In this document: one piece after another, positions 1-7,155 of the stretch
How positions within the stretch are numbered: the first letter of the stretch is position 1
Layout of the letters: the number at the start of each line of letters is the position of its first letter
DNA from: SAR202 cluster bacterium
GTDB lineage: Bacteria; Chloroflexota; Dehalococcoidia; UBA3495
NCBI GenBank assembly: GCA_009392075.1
Contig: VFHG01000103.1
Span: 1 to 10,684 of the forward strand
Length of the DNA stretch: 10,684 nucleotides
Direction: 5' to 3'
Translations under genes and position numbers: made by a program
Notes under the pieces: generated by a model
Database searches by the model: none
What the model saw: only the letters and a program-made list of their open reading frames with translations
Told to the model about the DNA's origin: nothing

Positions 1-433
1 CGATCGACGCGTCCACCATGGCCGCCAAGCTGGTAGGTACCTGCACGAACGGCATTCCCCTCAGGTAGGTGGCGGCAACGAACCCGCCTAGATCTCCGGC
101 AACACCGCCGCCGACACTGATGATGGTGTGGCCACGTTCGGCTTTCAAGCCTGCCAGCCAGCTGTAGATGCCCTGGGCCAGTTCAAAGCTCTTGCTGGTC
201 TCTCCGGCGGGGATGATGAAGCAGTGGGCCGGGATACCCCGTTTTTGCAGCGCCCGTTGGACGTTTCGTCCGTAGAGGTTCATCACGTTGGCATCGGTGA
301 TGATGTAGGCAGTGTTGGTCAGCCCTAGATCCATGAGCCGGTCCCCCATAGTACCGATGGTCCCCCACCCGGCGACAACTGGATAGGAACCGCCAGAATG
401 ATTTACTTCCGCCGCCAGGTCAGTGTCGGCCAT
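1..433 (-). CDS. aroB: 3-dehydroquinate synthase, N-terminal part (runs off left edge)
   Basis: AroB converts DAHP to 3-dehydroquinate, the second step of the shikimate pathway, in the cytoplasm, using NAD and a divalent metal. The visible 144 residues begin MADTDLAAEV and hold the family's NAD-binding signature: SVGGGVAGDLGGF (about residues 106-118), then AATYLRGMPFVQVPTSLAAMVD (split here only by description, about 120-141), which normally leads into the Asp-Ser-Ser/Ala-x-Gly-Gly-Lys motif; the window ends at Asp-Ala-Ser-Ile. PAGE(T)SK near residue 75-81 is also typical. The reading frame is open to base 2, so roughly the last 60% of a usual 350-360 residue protein is missing only because of the window edge. 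The ATG at 433 is preceded by GGAG with 8 bases between, which supports this start. Upstream on the same strand lies a dead CAP gene and then aroK, so a formerly tighter aroK-aroB pair is likely (inference). Confidence 0.93.
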   Translation of the reverse strand, partial: MADTDLAAEVNHSGGSYPVVAGWGTIGTMGDRLMDLGLTNTAYIITDANVMNLYGRNVQRALQKRGIPAHCFIIPAGETSKSFELAQGIYSWLAGLKAERGHTIISVGGGVAGDLGGFVAATYLRGMPFVQVPTSLAAMVDASI

Positions 434-494
434 TATCTGGTCTCCGCTATAAGCTAAAGGCGTGATTCGACTGATTTTTTCCAATCTTGATATA

Positions 495-514
495 CGAACG
501 ATACAGTACGTTCG
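495..514. repeat. inverted repeat CGAACG-N8-CGTTCG
   Basis: Six-base arms CGAACG (495-500) and CGTTCG (509-514) are perfectly complementary around an 8-base centre. It lies 15 bases past the stop of the CAP pseudogene and about 60 bases before aroB. There is no T-run on the minus strand after it, so it is a poor terminator; it could be an operator or a leftover hairpin. A six-base arm can arise by chance. Confidence 0.35.
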
Positions 515-529
515 AAGAAACTGGAACTA

Positions 530-1160
530 CTAACAGAAGTTTTGAGTTACCCAGACCGACCCTTCGGCGCCGATCACAATGCCCAATCCTTCCCGGCCGT
601 AGATGTCGGTCAAGATATTCTCTCGGTGCCCCGGACTATTCATCCATTCAAGGACGACTCAAGCAGCAAGTTCATCGAGCGTCACATAATTTCAACTTCG
701 TGAGTTGAATGACAAACAACAAACATAGGAAACCCTGAAAGATATTCTCCCCGATCCCCTCGGTGAAGAAATTGCCAAAATCTTCCAAACAAATATAGCC
801 AAGCGCCTTTCCGCGTTCGGTTGCATCCTGGCTGGCAAGGTTTTCGTGTTTAAAGAATTTGTTCAATGCCATATCTTCACTGTGACTCAGTGCCACCGCA
901 GCAAGCGCGGGGTCTTGGGTCAAAACAAGCAGTGATTTCAGTTGTCATTCGACATTTATCTGTCGGTGGATCTTTTCAGCGAGGGAAATCAGCCATTCTG
1001 AAGATCCCCTAGTTAGCGAGATTGGGGTTATTGTCGAAGATGTCGTGGTTGAAATTGAAGGTTCCTCTAGCGACGTCGCACGCAAAGGTTCGGTTGATTC
1101 GCTTTCCAGTAAAAAATATCCTGCTACCAAAACCGCTCCGATAACAACCATAAGGAGCAT
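530..1160 (-). pseudogene. decayed membrane-anchored CAP/SCP-domain protein
   Basis: Pieces in two frames join into one CAP (SCP/YkwD-like) domain. The ATG at 1160 opens a hydrophobic anchor (MLLMVVIGAVLVAGYFLL), a Ser/Thr-rich linker, then LAEKIHRQINVE. TGA at 945-947 interrupts, but the same frame continues with LTQDPALAAVALSHSEDMA, then FFKHEN and GENIFQ, the CAP1 side of the domain. Around 735-745 the frame must shift by one base (one inserted or two lost); the new frame reads YVTLDELAA, WMNSPGHRENIL, GREGLGIVIGAEGS and VWVTQNFC, then stops at TAG 530-532. Two more TGA codons lie in this part (692-694 and 659-661). All three stops can come from CGA or TGG by one transition. Intact relatives are secreted or surface proteins of varied function. 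The DNA looks AT-richer than its neighbours. Sequencing error could explain one lesion, hardly four. The remnant may reach further upstream, since its frame stays open to 1403. Confidence 0.85.
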
Positions 1161-1403
1161 CCATTTTGCTGCCCCTCGTGTCTTTGTATTTCTGGCTTGT
1201 TCTGCATTTCTAGTGTCATGTCCTACTCTGTGAGCGGAATCAAGTGAATCGGGTCGCCAGGAACACCGGAACAGATATCGCAGGGTTGGGAGTCGTTTTG
1301 CGTCGACACAAAACCGTGCGGGACCGCGGGTTGGGTCCGCCGGTCCAGACCTGAAATTCCCGGCTTCGCAATCAGGGCATCCGGTCTGATAGCGCGCGTA
1401 TCA
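1161..1403 (-). other. possible degenerate N-terminal zinc-ribbon extension of the CAP gene
   Basis: The frame of the CAP remnant is open from 1160 back to a TGA at 1401-1403. Its translation contains CPDCEAGNF (TGC codons at 1377-1379 and 1368-1370) and ARFCVDAKRLP (TGT at 1308-1310). This resembles the zinc-ribbon pattern CPxCG...ARFCxxCGxxL, with the fourth cysteine replaced by alanine and extra residues in the middle. No start codon lies in frame before the first CPDC, so if it was coding it is now broken. The original protein may have been zinc ribbon, membrane anchor, then CAP domain. This is inference from a short motif, and an almost perfect palindrome (1295-1314) lies in the same stretch. 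Confidence 0.25.
1295..1314. repeat. 20-bp near-perfect palindrome, operator-like
   Basis: GTTTTGCGTCGACACAAAAC matches its own reverse complement at 9 of 10 paired positions (only the seventh pair, C against A, fails). It lies in the gap between aroK and the CAP remnant, about 120 bases beyond the aroK stop. The symmetry and length fit a dimeric repressor site or a hairpin of GTTTTG/CAAAAC. Directly beside it, 1321-1326 GGACCG and 1341-1346 CGGTCC form a second inverted repeat. No T-run follows either, so they are not classic terminators. Confidence 0.4.
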
Positions 1404-1431
1404 ATTCAAACAGATCAGCATCGTTCAAAAA

Positions 1432-1977
1432 TCAGATCTTCGAAATCCCCGGCCCGCATATCTTCAAGATGGCCTGGGCCACTTGGTCCGGGGTTAGGTT
1501 GTCTGTTTCGACTGCGTGGTGGGCCTGGGAATAGGCCGGCATCCGCTGAACAAGAAGTTCTGTGATGCGTTCCAGCGGGTTGCCTTCGCCAAGTAAAGGC
1601 CGCACCGGGGCGTTGGGGTTCCCACCAGTCACTCTCCGGTGAATGGTCTCGGGACGGGCGCTGAGATAGAAAACGGTGCCGTAGTCCAGCATCGTGCGCC
1701 GGTTCTCATCGTCGATGAACGATCCTCCGCCCGCAGCGATGATGCGGCCGGTCTCCAAGCAGATGTCTTTCACCACCGACCGCTCCAGTTCTCTGAAGGC
1801 GTCCTCTCCCGAATCCCGGAAGATATCGGCGATTGGTTTTCCCGCCCGGGCAACAATCTCGTCGTCGACGTCCCAGCGGGTCCACCCGCAACGGCGGGAA
1901 AGGGCCCGTCCCACGCTGCTTTTCCCCGAGGCCATGAAACCCACCAGGATGATGTTGCGAACTTGGTCCGACTGCAT
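1432..1977 (-). CDS. aroK: shikimate kinase
   Basis: AroK phosphorylates shikimate at the 3-hydroxyl using ATP (fifth step of the chorismate route, cytoplasmic). The 181-residue length is normal. Visible motifs: Walker A GFMASGKS (13-20); the shikimate-binding DVDDE with Asp38; Arg62 in FRELE; the AAGGGSF loop (81-87); lid arginine in PVRPLL (Arg126); and the adenine-side QRMPAY (144-149) with Arg145. All catalytic residues are present, so it should be active. The gene starts 29 bases after the stop of the two-domain VOC gene, close enough for co-transcription with it, though no functional link is known. The stop is TGA, which shows TGA is not reassigned here. aroB lies about 1 kb further downstream beyond the CAP remnant. 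Confidence 0.95.
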   Translation of the reverse strand: MQSDQVRNIILVGFMASGKSSVGRALSRRCGWTRWDVDDEIVARAGKPIADIFRDSGEDAFRELERSVVKDICLETGRIIAAGGGSFIDDENRRTMLDYGTVFYLSARPETIHRRVTGGNPNAPVRPLLGEGNPLERITELLVQRMPAYSQAHHAVETDNLTPDQVAQAILKICGPGISKI

Positions 1978-2006
1978 TCCGAATAACCTATGAGCTGGCG
2001 GCGGGT

Positions 2007-2819
2007 CTAGTCAGGCAGCCGGGTCAGGTGCATCCGCGATCCCATGCTGGTGTCGGTCTCAAAGTACAGCACCTGCTGGCCAACCGAATTGGTGTTGGGC
2101 GTGTCGGAGACGAACTTCAGACCGTGGGACTCGCACTCTCCGATGCAGGAAGGGATATCGCCCACCACGTAGCCCACGTGGTCCATCGCATGATCGGCGC
2201 CCATGGTGGAGGGGTCTCCGGGTTCGATCAGTTCCACCTGGACCTGACCAAAGTTCACGAAGGCGTTGCGCCCGCCGCTGCGGGAGGGTCCACCGCCCAG
2301 GTGCTGGCCGTCAAACTTGTCCACGTACCATTTGATAGCTTCTTCCAGGTCTTTGACCCGGTAGCCAGCGTGGACGATGCGCTCAATCTCTAGGCCGTTG
2401 TTGCCTTCCAAGGGCTCGCCGGGCAACTGGGTGATGTGCATCTTTACGCCGTTCGTGGTTGTGGAATCAAAGTAGAGCAGCGTTTGACCCAGCACGTTGA
2501 CGTTGGGCTTGTCGGAGGCGAACTTGAACCCTCGGGCGGTGAGGTCGTCGATCGCCTTATTGATGTCGGCAACGACGTAGCCAACGTGGTGCATGGTTAG
2601 AATTTCGCTGGAGAGACCAGATTTGTCCACAGGCTCCAACAATTCGGCCTCGGCATTGCCGAAACGCATGTAAGCGTTCCTTCCGCCGCTGGGCATGGCA
2701 TAGCCCTTGCCCAAGGATCCACCGCCCGCATTGACTGCGCCAAAAGACTCTTCGAACCAGGCAACTGCTCGGTCCAGGTCTGGGGTCAGGTACCCTATAT
2801 GTTGAATCTTCTCGAACAT
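2007..2819 (-). CDS. two-domain VOC (glyoxalase-fold) metalloprotein, substrate unknown
   Basis: The 270-residue protein is a tandem duplication of a vicinal-oxygen-chelate domain. Domain 1 (about 1-135) holds QHIGY (His7), AEAELLEP (Glu59), MHHVGYVVADI (His77/78) and VKMHITQLP (His128). Domain 2 (about 145-270) repeats this with VHAGY (His150), VQVELIEP (Glu196), MDHVGYVVGDI (His214) and SRMHLTRLP (His264). The ELLEP and HHVGYVV pieces recall methylmalonyl-CoA epimerase, but there the last metal ligand is Glu in a VEL strand; here both halves carry His. Each half also has a matching SGGRNA(Y/F) segment. AAGGAG six bases before the ATG is a good ribosome site. It follows a single-domain VOC gene by 43 bases and precedes aroK by 29. 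Epimerase, lyase or dioxygenase chemistry are all possible in this superfamily; I cannot choose. Confidence 0.85.
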   Translation of the reverse strand: MFEKIQHIGYLTPDLDRAVAWFEESFGAVNAGGGSLGKGYAMPSGGRNAYMRFGNAEAELLEPVDKSGLSSEILTMHHVGYVVADINKAIDDLTARGFKFASDKPNVNVLGQTLLYFDSTTTNGVKMHITQLPGEPLEGNNGLEIERIVHAGYRVKDLEEAIKWYVDKFDGQHLGGGPSRSGGRNAFVNFGQVQVELIEPGDPSTMGADHAMDHVGYVVGDIPSCIGECESHGLKFVSDTPNTNSVGQQVLYFETDTSMGSRMHLTRLPD

Positions 2820-2862
2820 AGTGTCTCCTTGAAATTAACGCCTGAGGAAAGACGGCCGGCGG

Positions 2863-3264
2863 CTAGTCTGGGCGGCCGGGGGCTGGGAAGTAGCCGGAAC
2901 CGGTGCAGAACTCCACCCGGTTGCCGTCAGGGTCGTGGGTGAACATGAAACCCTGGCCATCGTACCTAACGCCGTGGCGCGAGATCTCATAGCCGTTCTC
3001 TTCCAGAATCTTCATAGTGCCTTCAAAGTCCTCGACCTCAAATGCATGGTGGGTGTTTTCCGGCTTCACCGGGGCTTCTTCGGTCTCGATCAGGTGCACC
3101 ATGATGCCGTTGTCCAGTTGCAGCCAGGTAATCTCCGGGTTGGGGACCTGGCTCTCGATCTGCTTGATGCCCAAAAGCTCGTTGTAAAACTTCATGGCCC
3201 TGGCGGTGTCTTTGACCATGGTGGTGACGTGGTTGATCTGTTTCGTCTTGATCTGTCCTGGCAT
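2863..3264 (-). CDS. single-domain VOC family protein
   Basis: A glyoxalase/bleomycin-resistance-type protein of 133 residues, one complete VOC domain. Candidate metal ligands, numbered from the chosen start, are His12 in INHVTTMV, His57 in VHLIE, His72/73 in NTHHAFEVED, and Glu118 in the classic strand DPDGNRVEF. I chose the ATG at 3264 because GAGGAG lies four bases upstream; an in-frame ATG at 3276 adds four residues (MRSH) but has only a C-run before it and no ribosome site. The C-terminus (GSGYFPAPGRPD) is short and polar. It sits 43 bases before the two-domain VOC gene and the two are probably one transcript. The reaction is not predictable. A ten-G run lies just upstream. Confidence 0.85.
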   Translation of the reverse strand: MPGQIKTKQINHVTTMVKDTARAMKFYNELLGIKQIESQVPNPEITWLQLDNGIMVHLIETEEAPVKPENTHHAFEVEDFEGTMKILEENGYEISRHGVRYDGQGFMFTHDPDGNRVEFCTGSGYFPAPGRPD

Positions 3265-3279
3265 GTGGCTCCTCATTTC

Positions 3280-3289
3280 GGGGGGGGGG
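3280..3289. repeat. ten-base G homopolymer upstream of the VOC gene
   Basis: An uninterrupted run of ten G (ten C on the coding strand) ends about 15 bases before the chosen VOC start codon, in the leader between the transporter and VOC genes. It is outside both reading frames. Such runs are prone to slippage and also to base-call errors. Confidence 0.9.
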
Positions 3290-3404
3290 TCGTTGGCGAT
3301 TTTGGGATAAAGGCTGCCCTTAATTCTGAGCCTAATTATGCCACAAAGCGGATACCTTGGGCAGGCGTGGGGATGCCTGGGTACATCTTACCGCGCGGCC
3401 CCGG

Positions 3405-4316
3405 TCATATTTGGTTGCCAATCACCACCAGAACCACACCGCCGACTGTGAGCAAAGCCCCGAATAACAACCGTTTCGTAACCCGCTCCAACCTGGTCAA
3501 GAACACATGGGCTAGGAACAGGGTGACCAATGGGCTGCTGGAAACGATTGGGCTGATGACAACCACGTCTGCCCGCTGCACAGCGAAGTACAGGGAGATG
3601 ACCGCGATACCCGAGGCGATGCCGGCCAGCGCGACCCAGCGCAGCGACCAAAGATTCTTCGAAAACCCCTGGCCTATTTCGCGGTGGACGCCGCTATGGA
3701 CAGTGCTGGCTCCCACCAAAGGAGCCAGTACCACCATGCCCACCAACATGCTGAGCGTCGTAATGACGAGCGGCGAATCAAATAACTCCAACGTCTGTTT
3801 GGCCATCACGTTGGTGGCCCCATAGGATGCCCCGGCGCCCAGGGCCATCAGATAGCCCAGCACGAATATCTTGTCGCCCCGCCATCCTTCCAAGATTGAG
3901 GTGCCGCTGGCGAAGATCAGGCCACCAACCACGCCTGCGGTGCCCAGCCCGACCAGAGGGTGCAGGCTCTCCCCGGTGAACGCCACGGCGAATAGGGCCG
4001 CAAAAGGCGCCTGAGAAGCCACGAACAGACTGGCTCTGGAGGCTCCAATCAGATTGACCGATAGGAAGTTCTGGGTCCGGCCGCCAAAATAGTTAACTAT
4101 GCCCAGACCCAAGATCCATAATAGGGCGGCCTGAGGGATGGACCCGATGTCAGAGAACGCGAACAGCAGCGCCATGATCCCGGCAAAGAGAAAGCTGAAA
4201 ATGAGGGAAACCATAACCCCCGGAAGGGGGAATATGGCCTGCAACCCCTGGCGGGAGAGGACTGCCGAACTGGCGAACCCAAAGGCGGCAAGTATCGAAA
4301 AAGCAACAGCAGCCAT
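3405..4316 (-). CDS. EamA/DMT-superfamily transporter
   Basis: An inner-membrane protein of 303 residues, the usual size for drug/metabolite transporters with ten membrane helices in two EamA repeats. Hydrophobic segments run nearly end to end, starting with AAVAFSILAAFGFASSAVLS; the two repeats are roughly residues 1-137 and 150-300. Typical EamA features are the ASRASLFVASQAPFAALFA stretch closing repeat 1 and VVVISPIVSSSPLVTLFLA plus GGVVLVVIGNQI in repeat 2. A charged loop (WRGDKIF) separates the halves and a second polar loop (HSGVHREIGQGFSKN) lies inside repeat 2. The family exports or imports amino acids, nucleosides or other small metabolites; the substrate cannot be told. It starts only 8 bases after the purQ stop with no clear ribosome site, so translation is probably coupled to purQ. 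Confidence 0.88.
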   Translation of the reverse strand: MAAVAFSILAAFGFASSAVLSRQGLQAIFPLPGVMVSLIFSFLFAGIMALLFAFSDIGSIPQAALLWILGLGIVNYFGGRTQNFLSVNLIGASRASLFVASQAPFAALFAVAFTGESLHPLVGLGTAGVVGGLIFASGTSILEGWRGDKIFVLGYLMALGAGASYGATNVMAKQTLELFDSPLVITTLSMLVGMVVLAPLVGASTVHSGVHREIGQGFSKNLWSLRWVALAGIASGIAVISLYFAVQRADVVVISPIVSSSPLVTLFLAHVFLTRLERVTKRLLFGALLTVGGVVLVVIGNQI

Positions 4317-4324
4317 CGGGCTGT

Positions 4325-5032
4325 CTAGGCCTGCCTATTGCTTTCGATGGCGCTTTCTATTATCGACTGGAAGATCAGGTTGCCGTCGGTGCTGCCAAGG
4401 ATGGCTTCGCAACTCCGCTCTGGGTGGGGCATCATTCCCAGCACGTTGCCTGCTTCGTTGATGATACCGGCGATGTTGTTGGCTGAGCCGTTGGGGTTCG
4501 CCTCATCCGTGGCCTGCCCTGAAGCGTCGCAATACCGGAAGAGCACGCGTCCGTCTTCTTCGAGCTGGGCCAGGGTGGCCGGGTCGGCGAAGTAGTTGCC
4601 CTCGCCGTGGGAGACGGGCACATTCAAGAGCTGCCCCTGGGTGCAGGCCTGAGTGAAGGGGGTGTCCGTACGCTCTGTGCGCAGATGGGTCGGCTGGCAG
4701 CGGTACTCCAGGTGATCGTTGGGGAGCAGCGCGCCGGGCAAAAGGCCAGACTCGCAGAGTATCTGAAACCCGTTGCAGATGCCGATAGCCGTCCTGCCGG
4801 ATGCGACGAACTTGTTCAATGCATCCATAACCGGGGAGAAACGGGCCATGGCGCCAGGACGCAGGTAGTCGCCGTAGGAAAAGCCCCCGGGCAAGATCAC
4901 CGAATCAAAGCCGTCCAGGCTGGTCTCGTCATGCCAAACGTACGCGGCGTCTTGGCCAAGGATGTCCTTGACCTGGTAATAACAGTCGGTATCGCTCCAG
5001 GTGCCAGGGAAAACCAGGATCCCAAACCGCAT
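4325..5032 (-). CDS. purQ: phosphoribosylformylglycinamidine synthase, glutaminase subunit
   Basis: PurQ releases ammonia from glutamine and passes it to PurL, which makes FGAM from FGAR in de novo purine synthesis; PurS bridges the two. This 235-residue protein is a class I glutamine amidotransferase. The nucleophile is Cys86 in GICNGFQ and the His/Glu pair is His203 and Glu205 in MMPHPERS. The N-terminal FGILVFPGTWSDTDC and LPGGFSYGDYLRPGAMA are PurQ signatures, and PVSHGEGNYFAD (about 139-150) is also family-typical. Length fits stand-alone PurQ, so PurL and PurS must be encoded elsewhere, since neither is in this window. It begins 15 bases after the yqeY stop and is followed after 8 bases by the transporter, suggesting a yqeY-purQ-transporter operon driven from the promoter at 5583-5612. 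Confidence 0.95.
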   Translation of the reverse strand: MRFGILVFPGTWSDTDCYYQVKDILGQDAAYVWHDETSLDGFDSVILPGGFSYGDYLRPGAMARFSPVMDALNKFVASGRTAIGICNGFQILCESGLLPGALLPNDHLEYRCQPTHLRTERTDTPFTQACTQGQLLNVPVSHGEGNYFADPATLAQLEEDGRVLFRYCDASGQATDEANPNGSANNIAGIINEAGNVLGMMPHPERSCEAILGSTDGNLIFQSIIESAIESNRQA

Positions 5033-5047
5033 ACTAATCTGAACCCA

Positions 5048-5500
5048 TCAGGACAAAGACTCCAAGTACTCCGTGGCCATCTGGTTAACCACGGTCCCAT
5101 CGGCTTTGCCGCGCACCTGGGGCATCAGCTTGCCCATGAGCTTGCCCTTGTCCTGTATCGAGGCCGCGCCAACCTCGGACACAGTTGCTTTGATCAATTC
5201 CATCAATTCTTCAGCGGACATCTGGGGCGGAAGGAATTCCTCTAGGACCACCAACTCGGCAGCCTCTTTGGCTGCCGCGACCACGCGGCCCCCTTCCTCG
5301 AAAGCCTTAATACTGTCGCGCCGGTCGCTGGCCTGTTTGGTGGCTACCTCAATCACGCCGGCGTCGTCTAGTTCCTTCTTCTGTTCCTTCTCAACTGCTA
5401 GAACAGCGTTTTTGAAGAAACGCAGGGCATCCAGGCGCGCCTGGTCGTGGCTGCGCATGGAGGTCTTGATGTCATCTTCTAGTTTTTCTCTGAGAGCCAT
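5048..5500 (-). CDS. yqeY: GatB/YqeY-domain protein
   Basis: A 150-residue soluble protein of the YqeY family, which shares the C-terminal helical domain of GatB/GatE amidotransferase subunits. Recognisable parts are MALREKLEDDIKTSMRS, the ALRFFKNAV helix, RRDSIKAFEEGGR, the conserved LEEFLPPQMSAEEL (about 86-99), and the closing DKGKLMGKLMPQVRGKADG followed by VVNQM. Stand-alone YqeY has no settled role; a link to tRNA or amidotransferase function is suggested only by the domain. GGAG about 8 bases before the ATG supports the start. It is the first gene after a strong minus-strand promoter and leads into purQ. Confidence 0.92.
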   Translation of the reverse strand: MALREKLEDDIKTSMRSHDQARLDALRFFKNAVLAVEKEQKKELDDAGVIEVATKQASDRRDSIKAFEEGGRVVAAAKEAAELVVLEEFLPPQMSAEELMELIKATVSEVGAASIQDKGKLMGKLMPQVRGKADGTVVNQMATEYLESLS

Positions 5501-5582
5501 ATTCAGCTCCGGTCCCGGTATATCTCGATAATTTGGTCAATCCGAGTGTCGTTACATTCTACCCCTTGAGCGGGGCGCGGGG

Positions 5583-5612
5583 AGTATAGACAGCGGTGAA
5601 ATTGGGTGTCAA
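5583..5612 (-). promoter_or_regulatory. sigma70-type promoter for yqeY-purQ-transporter
   Basis: On the minus strand the -35 box is a consensus TTGACA (5612-5607), the spacer is 18 bases and the -10 box is TATACT (5588-5583). Transcription would start near 5576, leaving a leader of about 75 bases before yqeY. It is the best promoter match in the window. Confidence 0.7.
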
Positions 5613-5661
5613 ATCATCGAATTTCATAAAATTGCCTGCCAAAACGGGATGCCCACGAAAA

Positions 5662-5672
5662 TTGAGGCTCAA
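5662..5672. promoter_or_regulatory. palindrome between divergent promoters, possible operator
   Basis: TTGAGGCTCAA is a perfect palindrome around a central G. It lies about 20 bases upstream of the purA -35 region and 50 bases upstream of the yqeY-purQ -35 box, where a shared regulator could sit. It does not match the E. coli PurR or Bacillus PurBox sequences as I know them. Confidence 0.3.
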
Positions 5673-5691
5673 CCGCCTTGCTTACCCTATC

Positions 5692-5720
5692 TTTCCCAAG
5701 GAAAATGATTTTGCTATACT
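5692..5720 (+). promoter_or_regulatory. extended -10 promoter for purA
   Basis: TGCTATACT (5712-5720) is an extended -10 element. The matching -35 position, 17 bases upstream (5692-5697, TTTCCC), is poor, as is common for extended -10 promoters. The start would be near 5727, giving a leader of about 55 bases with a T-run at about 5755-5761 and AAGGCGG (5765-5771) before the purA ATG. Confidence 0.6.
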
Positions 5721-5766
5721 CGTGTTGCTCTTTCCCATTCCTGGGGACGGGTATGTTTTTTTGTAA

Positions 5767-7068
<1,302 letters not shown>

Positions 7069-7090
7069 TCGGACTTCCACATCGACGACA

Positions 7091-7129
7091 AAAATCCCCG
7101 CCGCCTTGAAGGCGGCGGGGATTTTTTTG
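7091..7129. terminator. bidirectional intrinsic terminator between purA and dapA
   Basis: Arms 7091-7105 and 7111-7125 form a perfect 15-bp stem (AAAATCCCCGCCGCC against its complement) around the loop TTGAA. On the plus strand the stem runs into a seven-T tract, terminating purA 23 bases after its stop. On the minus strand the A-run becomes five T, so it can also end dapA transcripts. Confidence 0.93.
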
Positions 7130-7155
7130 ATTAACCTGTACCTGGCCGTGATCTC

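Noticed and set aside
495..514. LexA (Cheo-type) box before aroB
   Set aside because: The arms contain GAAC and GTTC, but they are 10 bases apart instead of 4, and no SOS gene is nearby.
672..923. A separate small CAP-like gene starting at TTG 923
   Set aside because: It is the middle of a larger domain; the same frame continues upstream past the TGA at 945 with matching CAP sequence, and the rest of the domain follows in another frame.
2007..2819. 4-hydroxyphenylpyruvate dioxygenase
   Set aside because: It is too short (270 residues) and both halves look metal-binding, whereas HPPD is about 350 residues or more with only the C-terminal half active.
3361..3385. Terminator between the transporter and VOC gene (CAGGC/GCCTG hairpin)
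   Set aside because: The stem is only 5 bp and no T-run follows on the minus strand.
2935..3825. Long plus-strand open frame (296 codons) across the VOC and transporter genes
   Set aside because: It is antisense to two clear protein families, has no ribosome site and its translation shows no domain; it is a codon-bias shadow.
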